This document shows, in pieces, positions 1-8,708 of a DNA stretch of 24,911 nucleotides. Position numbers and translations under genes: made by a program. This DNA is from Thalassobacillus sp043497085. Its GTDB lineage: Bacteria; Bacillota; Bacilli; Bacillales; Halobacillaceae. Numbering within the stretch: position 1 is the stretch's first letter; each line of letters starts with the position of its first letter. The notes below the pieces were generated by a model. That model was given only the letters and a program-made list of their open reading frames with translations, had not been told where the DNA came from and ran no database searches. The stretch lies in assembly GCA_043497085.1 (NCBI GenBank), contig JBIEKI010000028.1. One strand, written 5' to 3'.

Positions 1-116
1 GTTTGCCTTCAAATCCTCCGCACGTTACCTCACGGTAACGCACTATTTGTCAGCTAATGCTTACCGGCTGAATCGGTGCATTCGGGACTCTCACCCTGTA
101 GCGCATGTGCTGCCAC
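1..116 (-). mobile_element. 5' end of a group II intron (IIC-like), runs off the window
   Basis: Read on the minus strand from 116 downward, the sequence begins GTGGCAGCACATGCGC and continues with CAGGGTGAGAGTCCCGAA, a domain I signature of bacterial group II introns; from memory it is nearly identical to the same block in the Oceanobacillus iheyensis IIC intron. Further in are a GTTACC/GGTAAC hairpin closed by a GUGA tetraloop (fwd 24-41) and GGATTTGAAGGCAAAC (fwd 1-16), comparable to the GAAUCUGAAGG...GGCAAAC part of domain I. The start is placed at 116 because introns of this type begin GUG; the fifth base differs from the usual GUGYG, so the exact boundary is uncertain. It lies directly after the cysI terminator, as group IIC introns do. 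No intron-encoded reverse transcriptase is visible because the element continues outside the window. Confidence 0.72.
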
Positions 117-120
117 TCGC

Positions 121-163
121 AAAAAAGGAAGGCAGTTTAACCTATGCTGCCTTCCTTTTTTTT
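121..163 (-). terminator. Rho-independent terminator of the sulfate operon
   Basis: A perfect 15-bp stem, AAAAAAGGAAGGCAG (121-135) with CTGCCTTCCTTTTTT (147-161), has an 11-nt loop and T-runs on both strands. It could therefore work in both directions. It lies 45 bp downstream of the cysI stop and ends the minus-strand operon. On the minus strand the putative group II intron begins a few bases after its T-tract. Confidence 0.92.
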
Positions 164-207
164 AACCTACTTATGCCTTTCATTTCCGCTTTTAAATGCG
201 CACTGGT

Positions 208-1923
208 TCATTTGTGAAAATCGAGACCTGAATGCACTTCCTCTACATAACCTGCACGGATAACAAAATCTCCGAACCGTTCTTTGTTCTCTTTCTTCTC
301 TGCATAGTCGAATAAAATAACTTTTAATTCACCAAGAATTTCTTCTTCTCCTATATTTTCACGATACAGTTTATTCAATCGGTCGCCGGTAAAACTGGCA
401 CCCAGGTACATATTATATTTACCTGGCGCTTTCCCAATGAAGGCAATCTCGCCCAGAGCAGGGCGTGAGCATCCATTAGGGCAACCGGACATACGAATCA
501 CTATTTCTTCCTCTTCAAGACCCGCTTCCTTAAGAATACCTTCGATTTTATCCAGCAGCACAGGCAGATAACGTTCCGACTCAGCCATCGCCAAACCGCA
601 TGTAGGCAGAGCCACACAGGACATGGAATTTCTCCGCAGCGCAGAGTTCTCTTTGCCATCAGTCAGACCATATTTTTGTACCAGGGAATTGATTTCGGAC
701 TTCTTTTCTTCCGTTACATTTGCAATGATTACATTCTGGTTCGGAGTCAGCCGAAAATCGCCAGTATGGATTTTGGCAATCTCCCTTAGCCCTGTCTTCA
801 GGGACTGTTCTCCGATATCCTGGATCCTTCCATTCTGGATAAATAAAGTCAGATGCCATTTCCCATCCCCTTTTATCCATCCATAACGGTCACCGTTATT
901 TTCAAAATGATACGGCCGTTTTTCCTCCAGTTCCCATCCCAGTCTTTCATTTAATTCCTGGATAAGCCAATCCACTCCACGTGCATCAATCGTATATTTA
1001 AACCGGGCGTTCTTCCGTTCGGACCGGTTTCCATAATCGCGCTGGATGGTAAGGATGGTTTCTGCAACTTCAGTAATTTTAGCTGCAGGACAAAAGCCGA
1101 TTACCCGCCCCAGCTGAGGATACGTGTTTGTATCTCCATGGGTCATGCCCATGCCGCCACCGGCAGTAATATTAAACCCTTTCAGTTCACCTTCTTCCAC
1201 AATTGCAATGAATCCTAAATCCTGCGAAAAGACATCTATATCATTGGAAGGAGGAACTGCGATCCCTATTTTGAATTTTCTTGGCAGATAGTATTGACCG
1301 TACATTGGCTCTATTTCTTCAGGTGCTCTGCTATCAGCTACTTTTTCCTCATCCAGCCAAATTTCATGATAAGCTTTCGTTTTCGGAAGAAGATGATCGC
1401 TTAATTCCTTTGAGAGATTATATACCTCTGCATGTGTTTCGGACTGGTATGGCTGAACATTACACATGACATTCCGATTGACATCTCCACAAGCAGCAAT
1501 GGTATCCATTAGCGACTGGTTCATCTTTTGAAGACTTTTCTTCATATTCCATTTTAAAACACCATGCAACTGAAATGTCTGGCGGGTGGTCAATTTTAGC
1601 GTCCCACTTGCATAATCATCCGCTATCTCATCCATGGTAAGCCATTGCTCAGGAGTTGCTACGCCTCCTGGCAGACGGACACGCACCATAAATTGATAAG
1701 CTGGTTCAAGCTTTTGCTTTCTACGTTCATTGCGTACATCCCGATCATCCTGCTGATAGCTGCCGTGAAATTTTAACAGCTTGGCATCTTCATCCCCTAT
1801 TCCCGCTGTAATCGGGTCGGAAAAGCTCTCCGTAATTGTACCCCGCAGGTAGTCGCTTTCTTCTTTTATTTTTTCCATTTCACTGGGTGGGCCATGGCGA
1901 TGCTTAGATTTCTGATCTGTCAT
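208..1923 (-). CDS. cysI: Assimilatory sulfite reductase, hemoprotein (beta) subunit
   Basis: This 571-aa protein is full length for CysI. It reduces sulfite to sulfide with six electrons supplied by the CysJ flavoprotein, using siroheme coupled to a [4Fe-4S] cluster. The four cluster/siroheme cysteines are present as C436-x5-C442 (CVALPTC) and C481-x3-C485 (CPNGC). The two ferredoxin-like half domains of the nitrite/sulfite reductase family are recognisable, for example around residues 80-120 (RVRLPGG, TTRQTFQLHG). The ATG is preceded by AAAGGAG at a good distance. It follows cysJ by 35 bp and is the last gene of the operon, whose siroheme genes supply its cofactor. The product should be cytoplasmic. 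No disruption is seen. Confidence 0.98.
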   Translation of the reverse strand: MTDQKSKHRHGPPSEMEKIKEESDYLRGTITESFSDPITAGIGDEDAKLLKFHGSYQQDDRDVRNERRKQKLEPAYQFMVRVRLPGGVATPEQWLTMDEIADDYASGTLKLTTRQTFQLHGVLKWNMKKSLQKMNQSLMDTIAACGDVNRNVMCNVQPYQSETHAEVYNLSKELSDHLLPKTKAYHEIWLDEEKVADSRAPEEIEPMYGQYYLPRKFKIGIAVPPSNDIDVFSQDLGFIAIVEEGELKGFNITAGGGMGMTHGDTNTYPQLGRVIGFCPAAKITEVAETILTIQRDYGNRSERKNARFKYTIDARGVDWLIQELNERLGWELEEKRPYHFENNGDRYGWIKGDGKWHLTLFIQNGRIQDIGEQSLKTGLREIAKIHTGDFRLTPNQNVIIANVTEEKKSEINSLVQKYGLTDGKENSALRRNSMSCVALPTCGLAMAESERYLPVLLDKIEGILKEAGLEEEEIVIRMSGCPNGCSRPALGEIAFIGKAPGKYNMYLGASFTGDRLNKLYRENIGEEEILGELKVILFDYAEKKENKERFGDFVIRAGYVEEVHSGLDFHK

Positions 1924-1958
1924 TACCTAAACTCCTTTCCCTTTATGTCCCTGTTTAC

Positions 1959-3800
1959 CTAGTAAACGTCACGCTGGTATCGTTTTTCCTGTCTCATTTT
2001 ATTTAGATATTCTTCCGCAGCTTCTTTCTCCATACCGCCTTCCTGTTCTAATACGGTCAGCAGGGCATTTTGCACATCATGAGCCATATGTTTTTCATCA
2101 CCGCATACATAGATGATGGCTCCTTCGACCAACCATTGGTAAAGCTCTTTGCTTTTTTCCAGCATCCGATGCTGCACATAGACTTTCTCCTCTGTGTCCC
2201 GGGAAAATGCAACATCCATCCTGGTAAGCACACCTTCCTTCAGCCACTTCTGCCATTCCGTCTGGTAGAGGAAGTCTGATCTGAAATGCTGCTCACCGAA
2301 AAACAGCCATGTTTTTCCTTCTGCATCGATTTCCTCCCGCTCCTCCAGGAAAGCCCGATAAGGTGCCACCCCTGTTCCTGCCCCGATCATGATGATAGGT
2401 GTATCAGGGTTTTCCGGAAGTTTGAAATTAGGGTTATGCTGAATATAAACAGGAAGCGTATCGCCTGGCTGGGACCGTTCTGCACATTGGACGGAACATA
2501 CACCCGAACGGCTTCGACCGTGAGCATCATACCTTAATGCTCCAATGGTAAGATGGACTTCTTCAGGATTAGCTTTCAAGCTGCTCGCAATCGAATACAG
2601 GCGAGGCGGTATTTTCCGTAATATAGTCACGAACTCCTGTGGGGAAGCTTGCAGTTTAAAATCCTGGATAAGATCAAGAAGATCTCTGCCTTCCAGATAC
2701 TCTTTCAAATCTTCTTTCCGTTCAGGTTCAAGGAGTGTTTTCAACTGCTCCTTACTAGTTAGCTCTGCTGCCTGTTCCAGCAAAGGCTTCGTCAGCCGGG
2801 TAATTTCAAAAAAGGAAAGGAGCGCTTCCCGAACGGATCTTAATTCCCCTTGTTTATCTACCTGCACCGATTCTTCTGGATTCCACCCCAATGCTTCCAT
2901 AAGCTGATCGACCAGGACTGGATCATTTTGCGGAAATATCCCTAAACTGTCGCCTGGCTCATACGCAAGATTAGAGCTTTCCAGATCCAGTTCCAGATGT
3001 CGTGTCTCTTTATTTGAGCCTCTGCCATTCAGGTTCAGGTTCTCTAAAATTTCCGCATCAAATGGCTTTTTTCTTGAATAGACTGGTGCGGAAGATGAGT
3101 CTCCTCCAGTTGTTTGAGGTACTGGAGTATTTCCTTGCTCATTCCGACTTTCATTCAATTTGGTTAATACACTTTCAAACCATTCATCCGCAGAATCTTC
3201 GAAATCTACATCGCAATCAATACGTGGATGAAGCCTTTCCGCTCCTAATTCCTCCAGACGTTTATCAAAATCTTTTCCTGTCTGACAGAAATATTCGTAG
3301 GAACTGTCTCCAAGGGAAAGGACAGAGAAACGGACATCTTGAAGCTTTGGAGCCCGTTTACTATGAAGAAACTCATAGAATGAAAGAGCATTATCCGGTG
3401 GATCTCCTTCGCCATGGGTACTGGCAATGATCAATAAATCCTCGGCATCCTTAATGGATTTTGGTTTAAAATCGTCCATGGAAGAAAGTGTGACGGTAAA
3501 ATCTTTTTCTTCCAATTTTTTCGTCAATTCATCTGCAAGCCCCTGACCATTCCCTGTTTGGGAACCAAAAAGGACCGTCACTTCACGGGTAGCAACCGCT
3601 GGATCCTGAGCAGAAGCAGGTGTAGCAGATACCCCTTCCCGGACAGGCGCTTCCATTGCAGCTGCTGTTTCTCCACCAAAAGAAGCAGCCAGACAACCGC
3701 TTAACCATATTTTCTGCGCCTCTGTCAATGTTGGCAAAAGGCGGTTCAGATGTTCTACCTGCTCTTTAGTAAATGGACTATTCTCTACCTGAAACTGCAA
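1959..3800 (-). CDS. cysJ: Assimilatory sulfite reductase (NADPH), flavoprotein (alpha) subunit
   Basis: CysJ passes electrons from NADPH through FAD and FMN to CysI. With the start chosen here it is 613 aa. An FMN-binding flavodoxin domain comes first (FGSQTGNG at about 78-85, STHGEGDPPDNALSF at about 127-141). A short linker follows, then the FAD module (RLYSIASS at about 400-407) and the NADPH module (GAGTGVAPYR at about 473-482). The C-terminus ends in YQRDVY, as expected for the family. The start is a TTG at 3800: it has GTGAGGTGG six bases upstream and gives an N-terminus (QFQVENSPF) matching remembered Bacillus CysJ. An in-frame GTG at 3815 lies inside that ribosome binding site. The gene is 63 bp from the hemD-like gene and 35 bp before cysI. 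A TATAAT sits at 3827-3832 but has no -35. Confidence 0.97.
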   Translation of the reverse strand: MQFQVENSPFTKEQVEHLNRLLPTLTEAQKIWLSGCLAASFGGETAAAMEAPVREGVSATPASAQDPAVATREVTVLFGSQTGNGQGLADELTKKLEEKDFTVTLSSMDDFKPKSIKDAEDLLIIASTHGEGDPPDNALSFYEFLHSKRAPKLQDVRFSVLSLGDSSYEYFCQTGKDFDKRLEELGAERLHPRIDCDVDFEDSADEWFESVLTKLNESRNEQGNTPVPQTTGGDSSSAPVYSRKKPFDAEILENLNLNGRGSNKETRHLELDLESSNLAYEPGDSLGIFPQNDPVLVDQLMEALGWNPEESVQVDKQGELRSVREALLSFFEITRLTKPLLEQAAELTSKEQLKTLLEPERKEDLKEYLEGRDLLDLIQDFKLQASPQEFVTILRKIPPRLYSIASSLKANPEEVHLTIGALRYDAHGRSRSGVCSVQCAERSQPGDTLPVYIQHNPNFKLPENPDTPIIMIGAGTGVAPYRAFLEEREEIDAEGKTWLFFGEQHFRSDFLYQTEWQKWLKEGVLTRMDVAFSRDTEEKVYVQHRMLEKSKELYQWLVEGAIIYVCGDEKHMAHDVQNALLTVLEQEGGMEKEAAEEYLNKMRQEKRYQRDVY

Positions 3801-3863
3801 AACTATCCACCTCACAAAAAATAATCATTATATACGGCACACGATGCTTAACCTTTAACGTAC

Positions 3864-4667
3864 TCATAGGCTTCGTGCTTGCCGGTAGTGGTGCTCAATT
3901 GCCACAACCATCGCCCCCATTTTAGAATCCACGGGCTGAAGGACGTCAGTAATGCCTTGGGCCGACAGCTCACCCGCTGTCACTTTCCCGATAGCCGCTG
4001 GTAACACTTTATGGTTGAAAGCTTTTACTAGAATTTCGCGGCCTGAATCGTCATTGAATAAGTTCCTGACCTGGGTTTTACTAGTGAACACAACGGTATC
4101 CAAATAGAGATCAGCAATGTCGCACTTCAGACTCCTCACCACTTCCTTCAGCGGCTGCTCATAATAATAAGGCTGTGAAAGATAAACAGAGTTTCCGAGA
4201 TGCTCCAGGGCATCTTTCAATCTGGCATCATCCTGGTTATAAGCCTGCAAAAAAACATCTCCCCGATTGGAGTCTGTATGAAAAGCTGACAGAAGGTTTT
4301 CCATTGTGCCATCTGAAGAAACACGTTCTGCCTGAAGTGCATTCTCCTTCAGCCATTGCATCGTTTTCTTTCCTCTGACTGCCAATTTAGTCTGGTGTAA
4401 TTTATTGAGAAATTCTTTATGGACCCCTGCTTTTTTTGCTGCATCTCCAAGGATAGCTGCCCCAATCCCTGTGGTTAAAACCATCCAATCAAACTTTTTT
4501 TCGAGGAAGTCATAAATGTTCTTTCTGCTTGTGTCCTCATTCAGATGCTGCATTCCCTGCAACGGGTAGACGACGGGGATCCCGCCTTTATTCCGAATCA
4601 TTTTGCTGATGACTTCGGCTTTTCTCTCTGCGGCTATCCCGATACGTTTTCCTTCCAGACTACTCAC
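3864..4667 (-). CDS. Uroporphyrinogen-III synthase (HemD-like) within the siroheme/sulfate operon
   Basis: This protein of about 267 aa matches the HemD fold family: KRIGIAAERKAEVISKMIRNKGG at the N-terminus, WMVLTTGIGA in the first lobe, DTVVFTSKTQVRNLF in the second, and AAIGKVTAGELSAQGI near the C-terminus. HemD cyclises hydroxymethylbilane to uroporphyrinogen III, the substrate of the neighbouring SumT. Its place among sumT-sirB-sirC suggests a copy dedicated to siroheme supply; whether the genome also has a heme-operon hemD cannot be seen. The start is a GTG at 4667 with AAGGAGGTG seven bases upstream; it overlaps the sirC stop as GTGA, so translation is probably coupled. An in-frame upstream codon at 4703 lies within sirC and lacks a ribosome binding site. 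Confidence 0.88.
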   Translation of the reverse strand: MSSLEGKRIGIAAERKAEVISKMIRNKGGIPVVYPLQGMQHLNEDTSRKNIYDFLEKKFDWMVLTTGIGAAILGDAAKKAGVHKEFLNKLHQTKLAVRGKKTMQWLKENALQAERVSSDGTMENLLSAFHTDSNRGDVFLQAYNQDDARLKDALEHLGNSVYLSQPYYYEQPLKEVVRSLKCDIADLYLDTVVFTSKTQVRNLFNDDSGREILVKAFNHKVLPAAIGKVTAGELSAQGITDVLQPVDSKMGAMVVAIEHHYRQARSL

Positions 4668-5323
4668 ATCTCTCCACCTCCTTCTGCCAGTCTTTCTAAC
4701 CATAGGATGGTTTGCTGTTGTTTTTCTTCTGTCATAAATGATTCATCTAAGAGTTCATGAAGAAATTGGCGCTTCTCCTGTTTAGTAAGAGGACAATTCT
4801 TAACCAGTTGCCGGCACTCATATAAAAAATCCACATAAGATTCATAATCAGGTTCAAATTGATGTTCCAGCTCTTCTTTTATTCTGGAAGTAAGTATAGG
4901 ACTGGCGCCATGAGTGGATACGGCAAGCGTCAGTTTTCCCCTTTTCAGAAAAGCAGGAAACTGGACATTCCCCCCACTCGCTTGCCCAGCCGCATTCACG
5001 AGCGGCACCTGATAAGACGATGGAAGTACAGACATATTGACGGACGGGTCATCCGTTGCCACGACGGCCATAAATGCTCCTTCCAAGTCACCGGGTTCAA
5101 AAAGCTTCTTCTTCCAATTGACTTTTTTCTGTTCCCACGCCTTTTCTAATTCCGTATCCAATGCTGGACTGATGACCGTAATTACAGCCCCGCCCTGGAG
5201 GAGCACCCTGGCTCTTTTAACTGCCACCTTTCCTCCCCCGACAATGACTACACGCCTGCCTTTGAAGTCGATCATCAGTGGCTGAAAATCAGCTTCTTGC
5301 TGTTTTGTGAAATCACTCGGCAC
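4664..5323 (-). CDS. sirC: Precorrin-2 dehydrogenase (siroheme synthase, NAD-binding type)
   Basis: This 219-aa protein resembles Bacillus SirC/YlnF and the N-terminal part of CysG. It oxidises precorrin-2 to sirohydrochlorin with NAD+. After MIDFKGRRVVIVGGGKVAVKRA, a dinucleotide-binding Rossmann motif with GGGK at 29-32, come ITVISP and VVATDDPSVN, all typical of the family. It lacks the methyltransferase domain of CysG, and here that function is the separate sumT. The start is GTG at 5323 with AGGGGAAAGG upstream; the gene overlaps sirB by 11 nt at its start and the hemD-like gene by 4 nt at its end. Members of this family sometimes also insert iron, but the separate sirB makes that unnecessary. 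Confidence 0.94.
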   Translation of the reverse strand: MPSDFTKQQEADFQPLMIDFKGRRVVIVGGGKVAVKRARVLLQGGAVITVISPALDTELEKAWEQKKVNWKKKLFEPGDLEGAFMAVVATDDPSVNMSVLPSSYQVPLVNAAGQASGGNVQFPAFLKRGKLTLAVSTHGASPILTSRIKEELEHQFEPDYESYVDFLYECRQLVKNCPLTKQEKRQFLHELLDESFMTEEKQQQTILWLERLAEGGGEM

Positions 5324-6071
5324 GACCTTTCCCCTTTCTCTCCATGATGACTTCGTTGACTCGTTCCGCTAATGCTTCAACCATCATTGGATGATTGCCG
5401 AGATGGTTGCTTAAAATCACATGATGACCGGACTCCTGATACTCCTTAACTTTCTTCTCCATCGACTGTATTAAAATACCGGTGAACCAGAGATATGGGA
5501 CAACAATTGTCAGGCTGTAACCTGCTTGAATGGACTTTTCCAGCCCTTTTTCAAAAGAGGGCTGACAGGCAGCCAAATAACAGACATCTATATTGCTTCC
5601 ACCCAATCTTTGGCGAAGCTTCTCCTGAATATTCTGTATTGCCATAGTCGTTTCGGGATTTCGGCTTCCTCTGCCTACCAGGAGAATATTAGCATTCGGG
5701 GGAACAGGGTCACGCGTTTCTTTAATACGATCGACTAAAATATCGATCAGCCGATCCTGCACTCCCAGCGGCTTTCCGTATTGAAATTCTATTTCAGGGT
5801 ACTTGTTTTTCGCTGCTTCGATTTCCTTAGGTAGGTCCGTATAATAATGGCCTGCACGAAGCAATAAGACTGGAATAACCGCAACCTTATCTGCTCCCTT
5901 TTCCACCAGAAGTCTAATCCCTTCCGCCATATCCGGCTGAGCTAATTCCAAATAACAGATTTCCTGAAGTCCGATACCAACTTTATGCTGAACGGCTTGA
6001 ATGCAATCAACCACTTGCCGTCTTGCCTCCGGGACCCGACTGCCATGGCTGACGTATAGTATTCCTTGCAT
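5313..6071 (-). CDS. sirB: Sirohydrochlorin ferrochelatase
   Basis: This 252-aa CbiX/SirB-family chelatase inserts Fe2+ into sirohydrochlorin to complete siroheme. The protein is two tandem CbiX-like halves. The first carries ILYVSHGSR with a candidate metal-handling His9, and AGHYYTDLP with His75. The second starts ILLVGRGSRNPETT, where the histidine of the HGSR motif is replaced by Arg, so only the N-terminal half is likely catalytic, as in Bacillus YlnE. The ATG at 6071 has TAAGGAGGT about nine bases upstream. It lies 22 bp after sumT and overlaps sirC by 11 nt. A cobalt chelatase role is possible for the family, but the siroheme and sulfite reductase context favours iron. Confidence 0.94.
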   Translation of the reverse strand: MQGILYVSHGSRVPEARRQVVDCIQAVQHKVGIGLQEICYLELAQPDMAEGIRLLVEKGADKVAVIPVLLLRAGHYYTDLPKEIEAAKNKYPEIEFQYGKPLGVQDRLIDILVDRIKETRDPVPPNANILLVGRGSRNPETTMAIQNIQEKLRQRLGGSNIDVCYLAACQPSFEKGLEKSIQAGYSLTIVVPYLWFTGILIQSMEKKVKEYQESGHHVILSNHLGNHPMMVEALAERVNEVIMERKGKGRAE

Positions 6072-6093
6072 AATAACCGGACCTCCTTAATTC

Positions 6094-6870
6094 CTACCCC
6101 ACAACAGAATTGACAGCCTGTGTTTCCTCTGGATTTAGCTGCTCAAACCATTGCAACTGATCACGAAGCTTTACGACTTCGCCCACAATGATCATGGACG
6201 GGTTACTGATTCCTTCCGCTTTTTGTACGATATCTTCCAGCGTTCCTGTCACTGTGACCTGATCCTCGGTTGTACCCGCCTGGACAAGGGCCACAGGTGT
6301 TTTACTATTACATCCGTTGCGAATCAGCAGCTCACATATTTTTGGCAGTTTTTTTACACCCATATAGATACAAAGCGTATCCATGCATTTTACAACGTGC
6401 TTCCAGTAAGCTTCTTCTTCTGAACCGAGCTTGCTTACTCCGGAAATAAAAGCTACAGAAGAACTGTAATCACGATGGGTGACAGGGATTCCGGCATAAG
6501 CGGGAGCAGCCACCCCTGAGGTAACGCCGGGTACTATTTCGAAGGGGATCCTTCTTTTGGCCAGCTCCCTCGCTTCCTCTCCTCCTCTGCCGAAGATAAA
6601 TGGGTCGCCTCCTTTAAGACGAGTCACTGTTTTTCCCTGAATTGCGAACTTGCAAAGCAGTCCATTTATGGTTTCCTGGGTAAGTGAATGATTATCAGGA
6701 CTTTTCCCACAGTATATAAGTTCAGCGTGAGCCGGAGCTTCTTCAAGCAGTTGTTCATTGATCAGCCGGTCGTATAATATTACATCTGACTGCTGGATTA
6801 CTTTCAGTCCTTTTACTGTAATCAAATCAAGATCCCCAGGACCTGCCCCGACCAAAAATACTTTTTTCAT
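6094..6870 (-). CDS. sumT: Uroporphyrinogen-III C-methyltransferase (SUMT)
   Basis: This 258-aa SAM-dependent tetrapyrrole methylase converts uroporphyrinogen III to precorrin-2 by two C-methylations, the committed step to siroheme. The sequence shows VGAGPGDLDLITVKG at the N-terminus, YDRLIN, the SAM-site loop GGDPFIFGRGGEE (about 87-99), VPGVTSGVAAPAYAGIPVTHRD and PVALVQ.GT, in the family order and spacing. The length fits single-domain SUMT, comparable to Bacillus YlnD/SumT, without the CysG dehydrogenase fusion. The ATG is preceded by AAAAGGAGTGA. It sits 51 bp downstream of cysC and heads the siroheme part of the operon. The alternative name is cobA; no cobalamin genes are present nearby. 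Confidence 0.96.
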   Translation of the reverse strand: MKKVFLVGAGPGDLDLITVKGLKVIQQSDVILYDRLINEQLLEEAPAHAELIYCGKSPDNHSLTQETINGLLCKFAIQGKTVTRLKGGDPFIFGRGGEEARELAKRRIPFEIVPGVTSGVAAPAYAGIPVTHRDYSSSVAFISGVSKLGSEEEAYWKHVVKCMDTLCIYMGVKKLPKICELLIRNGCNSKTPVALVQAGTTEDQVTVTGTLEDIVQKAEGISNPSMIIVGEVVKLRDQLQWFEQLNPEETQAVNSVVG

Positions 6871-6921
6871 CGTAAATGATCACTCCTTTTCCCCCAAACC
6901 AATACTTATTATTTGGCAACC

Positions 6922-7524
6922 TTACAGCCATTCATTTTTCTCGAGAAAAGAAATGAGCTGCTCTGCACATTCATCTACACTGTATGCGTTCGACTCCAGT
7001 ACCAGTTCTGGTGAATCCGGTGCTTCATATGGGGAATCAATTCCCGTAAATCCTTTTATTTCTCCAGTTCTTGCTTTTTGATAGAGGCCTTTTGGATCCC
7101 TGGACTCACATTCGGATAACGGACATTCCACATGGACTTCCAGGAAGTCTCCTTTCACAAACATGTCACGCACACGTTCTCTGTCTTCCTGGTAAGGAGA
7201 AATGAAAGCCGTCAGTACAATTGTTCCGCTATCTGCAAACAGTTTGGCGACTTCCCCGATCCTCCGGATGTTTTCTTTTCTATCCTCTGGCTTAAACCCC
7301 AAGTCAGTATTCAATCCATGCCTAATGTTGTCTCCATCCAGGATATAACTTTGAATTCCGCGCTCAAACAACTTTTGGTTCACTCGGTTGGCAATACTTG
7401 ATTTCCCTGAACCAGACAACCCGGTCAGCCAGATGACTCCGCTATGATGATCATTTTTATCCCGATAGTCTTTCGTATTTACGGAAGCTTGGTGCCATAC
7501 GATATTCGATCCCAATCGGCTCAC
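6922..7524 (-). CDS. cysC: Adenylylsulfate (APS) kinase
   Basis: This 200-aa kinase phosphorylates APS to PAPS. It has the P-loop GLSGSGKSS at 35-43, followed by YILDGDNIRHGLNTDLGF, the APS-binding region, RKENIRRIGEVAKLFADSG, and FISPYQEDRERVR, all diagnostic of CysC. The start is GTG at 7524, overlapping the sat stop as GTGA, with AAGGA eight bases upstream, so it is probably coupled to sat. The operon's CysH is an Fe-S type reductase that in Bacillus can use APS directly, so CysC may be bypassed in part or may supply PAPS for other uses. No missing catalytic motif is seen. Confidence 0.97.
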   Translation of the reverse strand: MSRLGSNIVWHQASVNTKDYRDKNDHHSGVIWLTGLSGSGKSSIANRVNQKLFERGIQSYILDGDNIRHGLNTDLGFKPEDRKENIRRIGEVAKLFADSGTIVLTAFISPYQEDRERVRDMFVKGDFLEVHVECPLSECESRDPKGLYQKARTGEIKGFTGIDSPYEAPDSPELVLESNAYSVDECAEQLISFLEKNEWL

Positions 7525-8678
7525 CCTTCCTGTCCTTGTTTAACGGCTTCCCTACGCTTCAACCCTTCGATCAGTGTTTCTGCAACTTCCGGACGACTGA
7601 AAGTTTTTGGAGGTTTTTCTCCGTTTCTTAGGAGTTCACGCACCTTAGTCCCCGATAGAATCACATGATGGTCATCTTCATGAGGACATGTTTTATGGGA
7701 AGCCATCGCTTCGCAGGCAATGCAGTAAAAGCTATGTTCGAAAAATAGGGGTGTAATTCCCAGTTCTTCCTCTTCAAATTGACTGAAAATCTTTTGGGCA
7801 TCATAGGTGCCATAATAATCTCCCACACCCGCATGATCACGTCCGACAATAAAATGGGTACACCCAAAATTTTTGCGGACAAGCGCATGGAAAATTGCTT
7901 CCCTCGGGCCTGCATATCGCATTGCGGCATTAAAGACTGCCAGTGTGACGCGGTTGGAAGGATAATATTTTTCCAATAGCACCTGATAGCTTTTCATTCG
8001 TACATCACTTGGAATATCATCACTTTTCGTCTCGCCGACCAATGGATTCAGGAACAGACCGTCCACAATTTCCAATGCTGCTTTTTGAATATATTCATGT
8101 GCACGGTGAACCGGATTTCTTGTCTGAAAGCCGACCACCCGTTTCCAGCCGAGCTCTTTGAATAATGCCCTTGTTTCAGCTGGATCCAGGTAAAACTTGT
8201 TGTCATGTTCCCGATTGGGACGCTCAACTAATTGAATTTTCCCGGCGACATAAAAATCAGGCCGGTCATATAATTTCTTGACTCCTGGATGCTGGTATTC
8301 TGTAGTCAAATAAACTTGCTCTGCTTCCCTCTCTTTATCTGGCTGATAAATCTCTTCGATTTCAATCCGTCCATAAACGGTCTCATCCTTACGTAACTCT
8401 GCTGTTACTCCTGGATTTAAACTTTCTGCCTTTTCCTTAGAAACTGGTAAAGTGATGGGGATACTCCATGGTGTTCCATCCGCAAGCCTCATTCTTTCGA
8501 CCACAGATTCATAGTCTTTTTTATTTAAATAACCTTCTATTGGACTGTAGGCACCAGTAGCAATAAGTTCAAGATCGCTTAAAGCCATAGCATCCAGTTC
8601 TATACTTGCTGATGCTTCCGACCCGTTCTTTTTCAGCTGGTTCACGAGCTTTCCTCCATGGGGTTCAATTAGTGTCAT
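7521..8678 (-). CDS. sat: Sulfate adenylyltransferase (ATP sulfurylase), homomeric type
   Basis: This 385-aa Sat/Met3-type enzyme makes APS from ATP and sulfate, the first step of assimilation. The nucleotide-binding motif QTRNPVHRAH lies at 185-194 and GRDHAGVGDYYG at 279-290. Cysteines 319, 322 and 331 (FYCIACEAMASHKTCPH) form a possible metal-binding cluster of the bacterial form. It has no C-terminal APS-kinase-like domain, since CysC is separate. The ATG at 8678 has GAAGGAGGA about nine bases upstream, and the gene lies 30 bp after cysH. In B. subtilis the permease gene cysP lies between cysH and sat; here it is absent. Confidence 0.97.
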   Translation of the reverse strand: MTLIEPHGGKLVNQLKKNGSEASASIELDAMALSDLELIATGAYSPIEGYLNKKDYESVVERMRLADGTPWSIPITLPVSKEKAESLNPGVTAELRKDETVYGRIEIEEIYQPDKEREAEQVYLTTEYQHPGVKKLYDRPDFYVAGKIQLVERPNREHDNKFYLDPAETRALFKELGWKRVVGFQTRNPVHRAHEYIQKAALEIVDGLFLNPLVGETKSDDIPSDVRMKSYQVLLEKYYPSNRVTLAVFNAAMRYAGPREAIFHALVRKNFGCTHFIVGRDHAGVGDYYGTYDAQKIFSQFEEEELGITPLFFEHSFYCIACEAMASHKTCPHEDDHHVILSGTKVRELLRNGEKPPKTFSRPEVAETLIEGLKRREAVKQGQEG

Positions 8679-8708
8679 GAATGATTCCTCCTTCTGTTAG
8701 ATTAATGT

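Noticed and set aside
3827..3855. Internal promoter before cysJ (TATAAT at 3827-3832)
   Set aside because: No -35 at 16-18 bp (AAGGTT instead of TTGACA). An activator-dependent promoter as for B. subtilis cysJI remains possible but is not supported.
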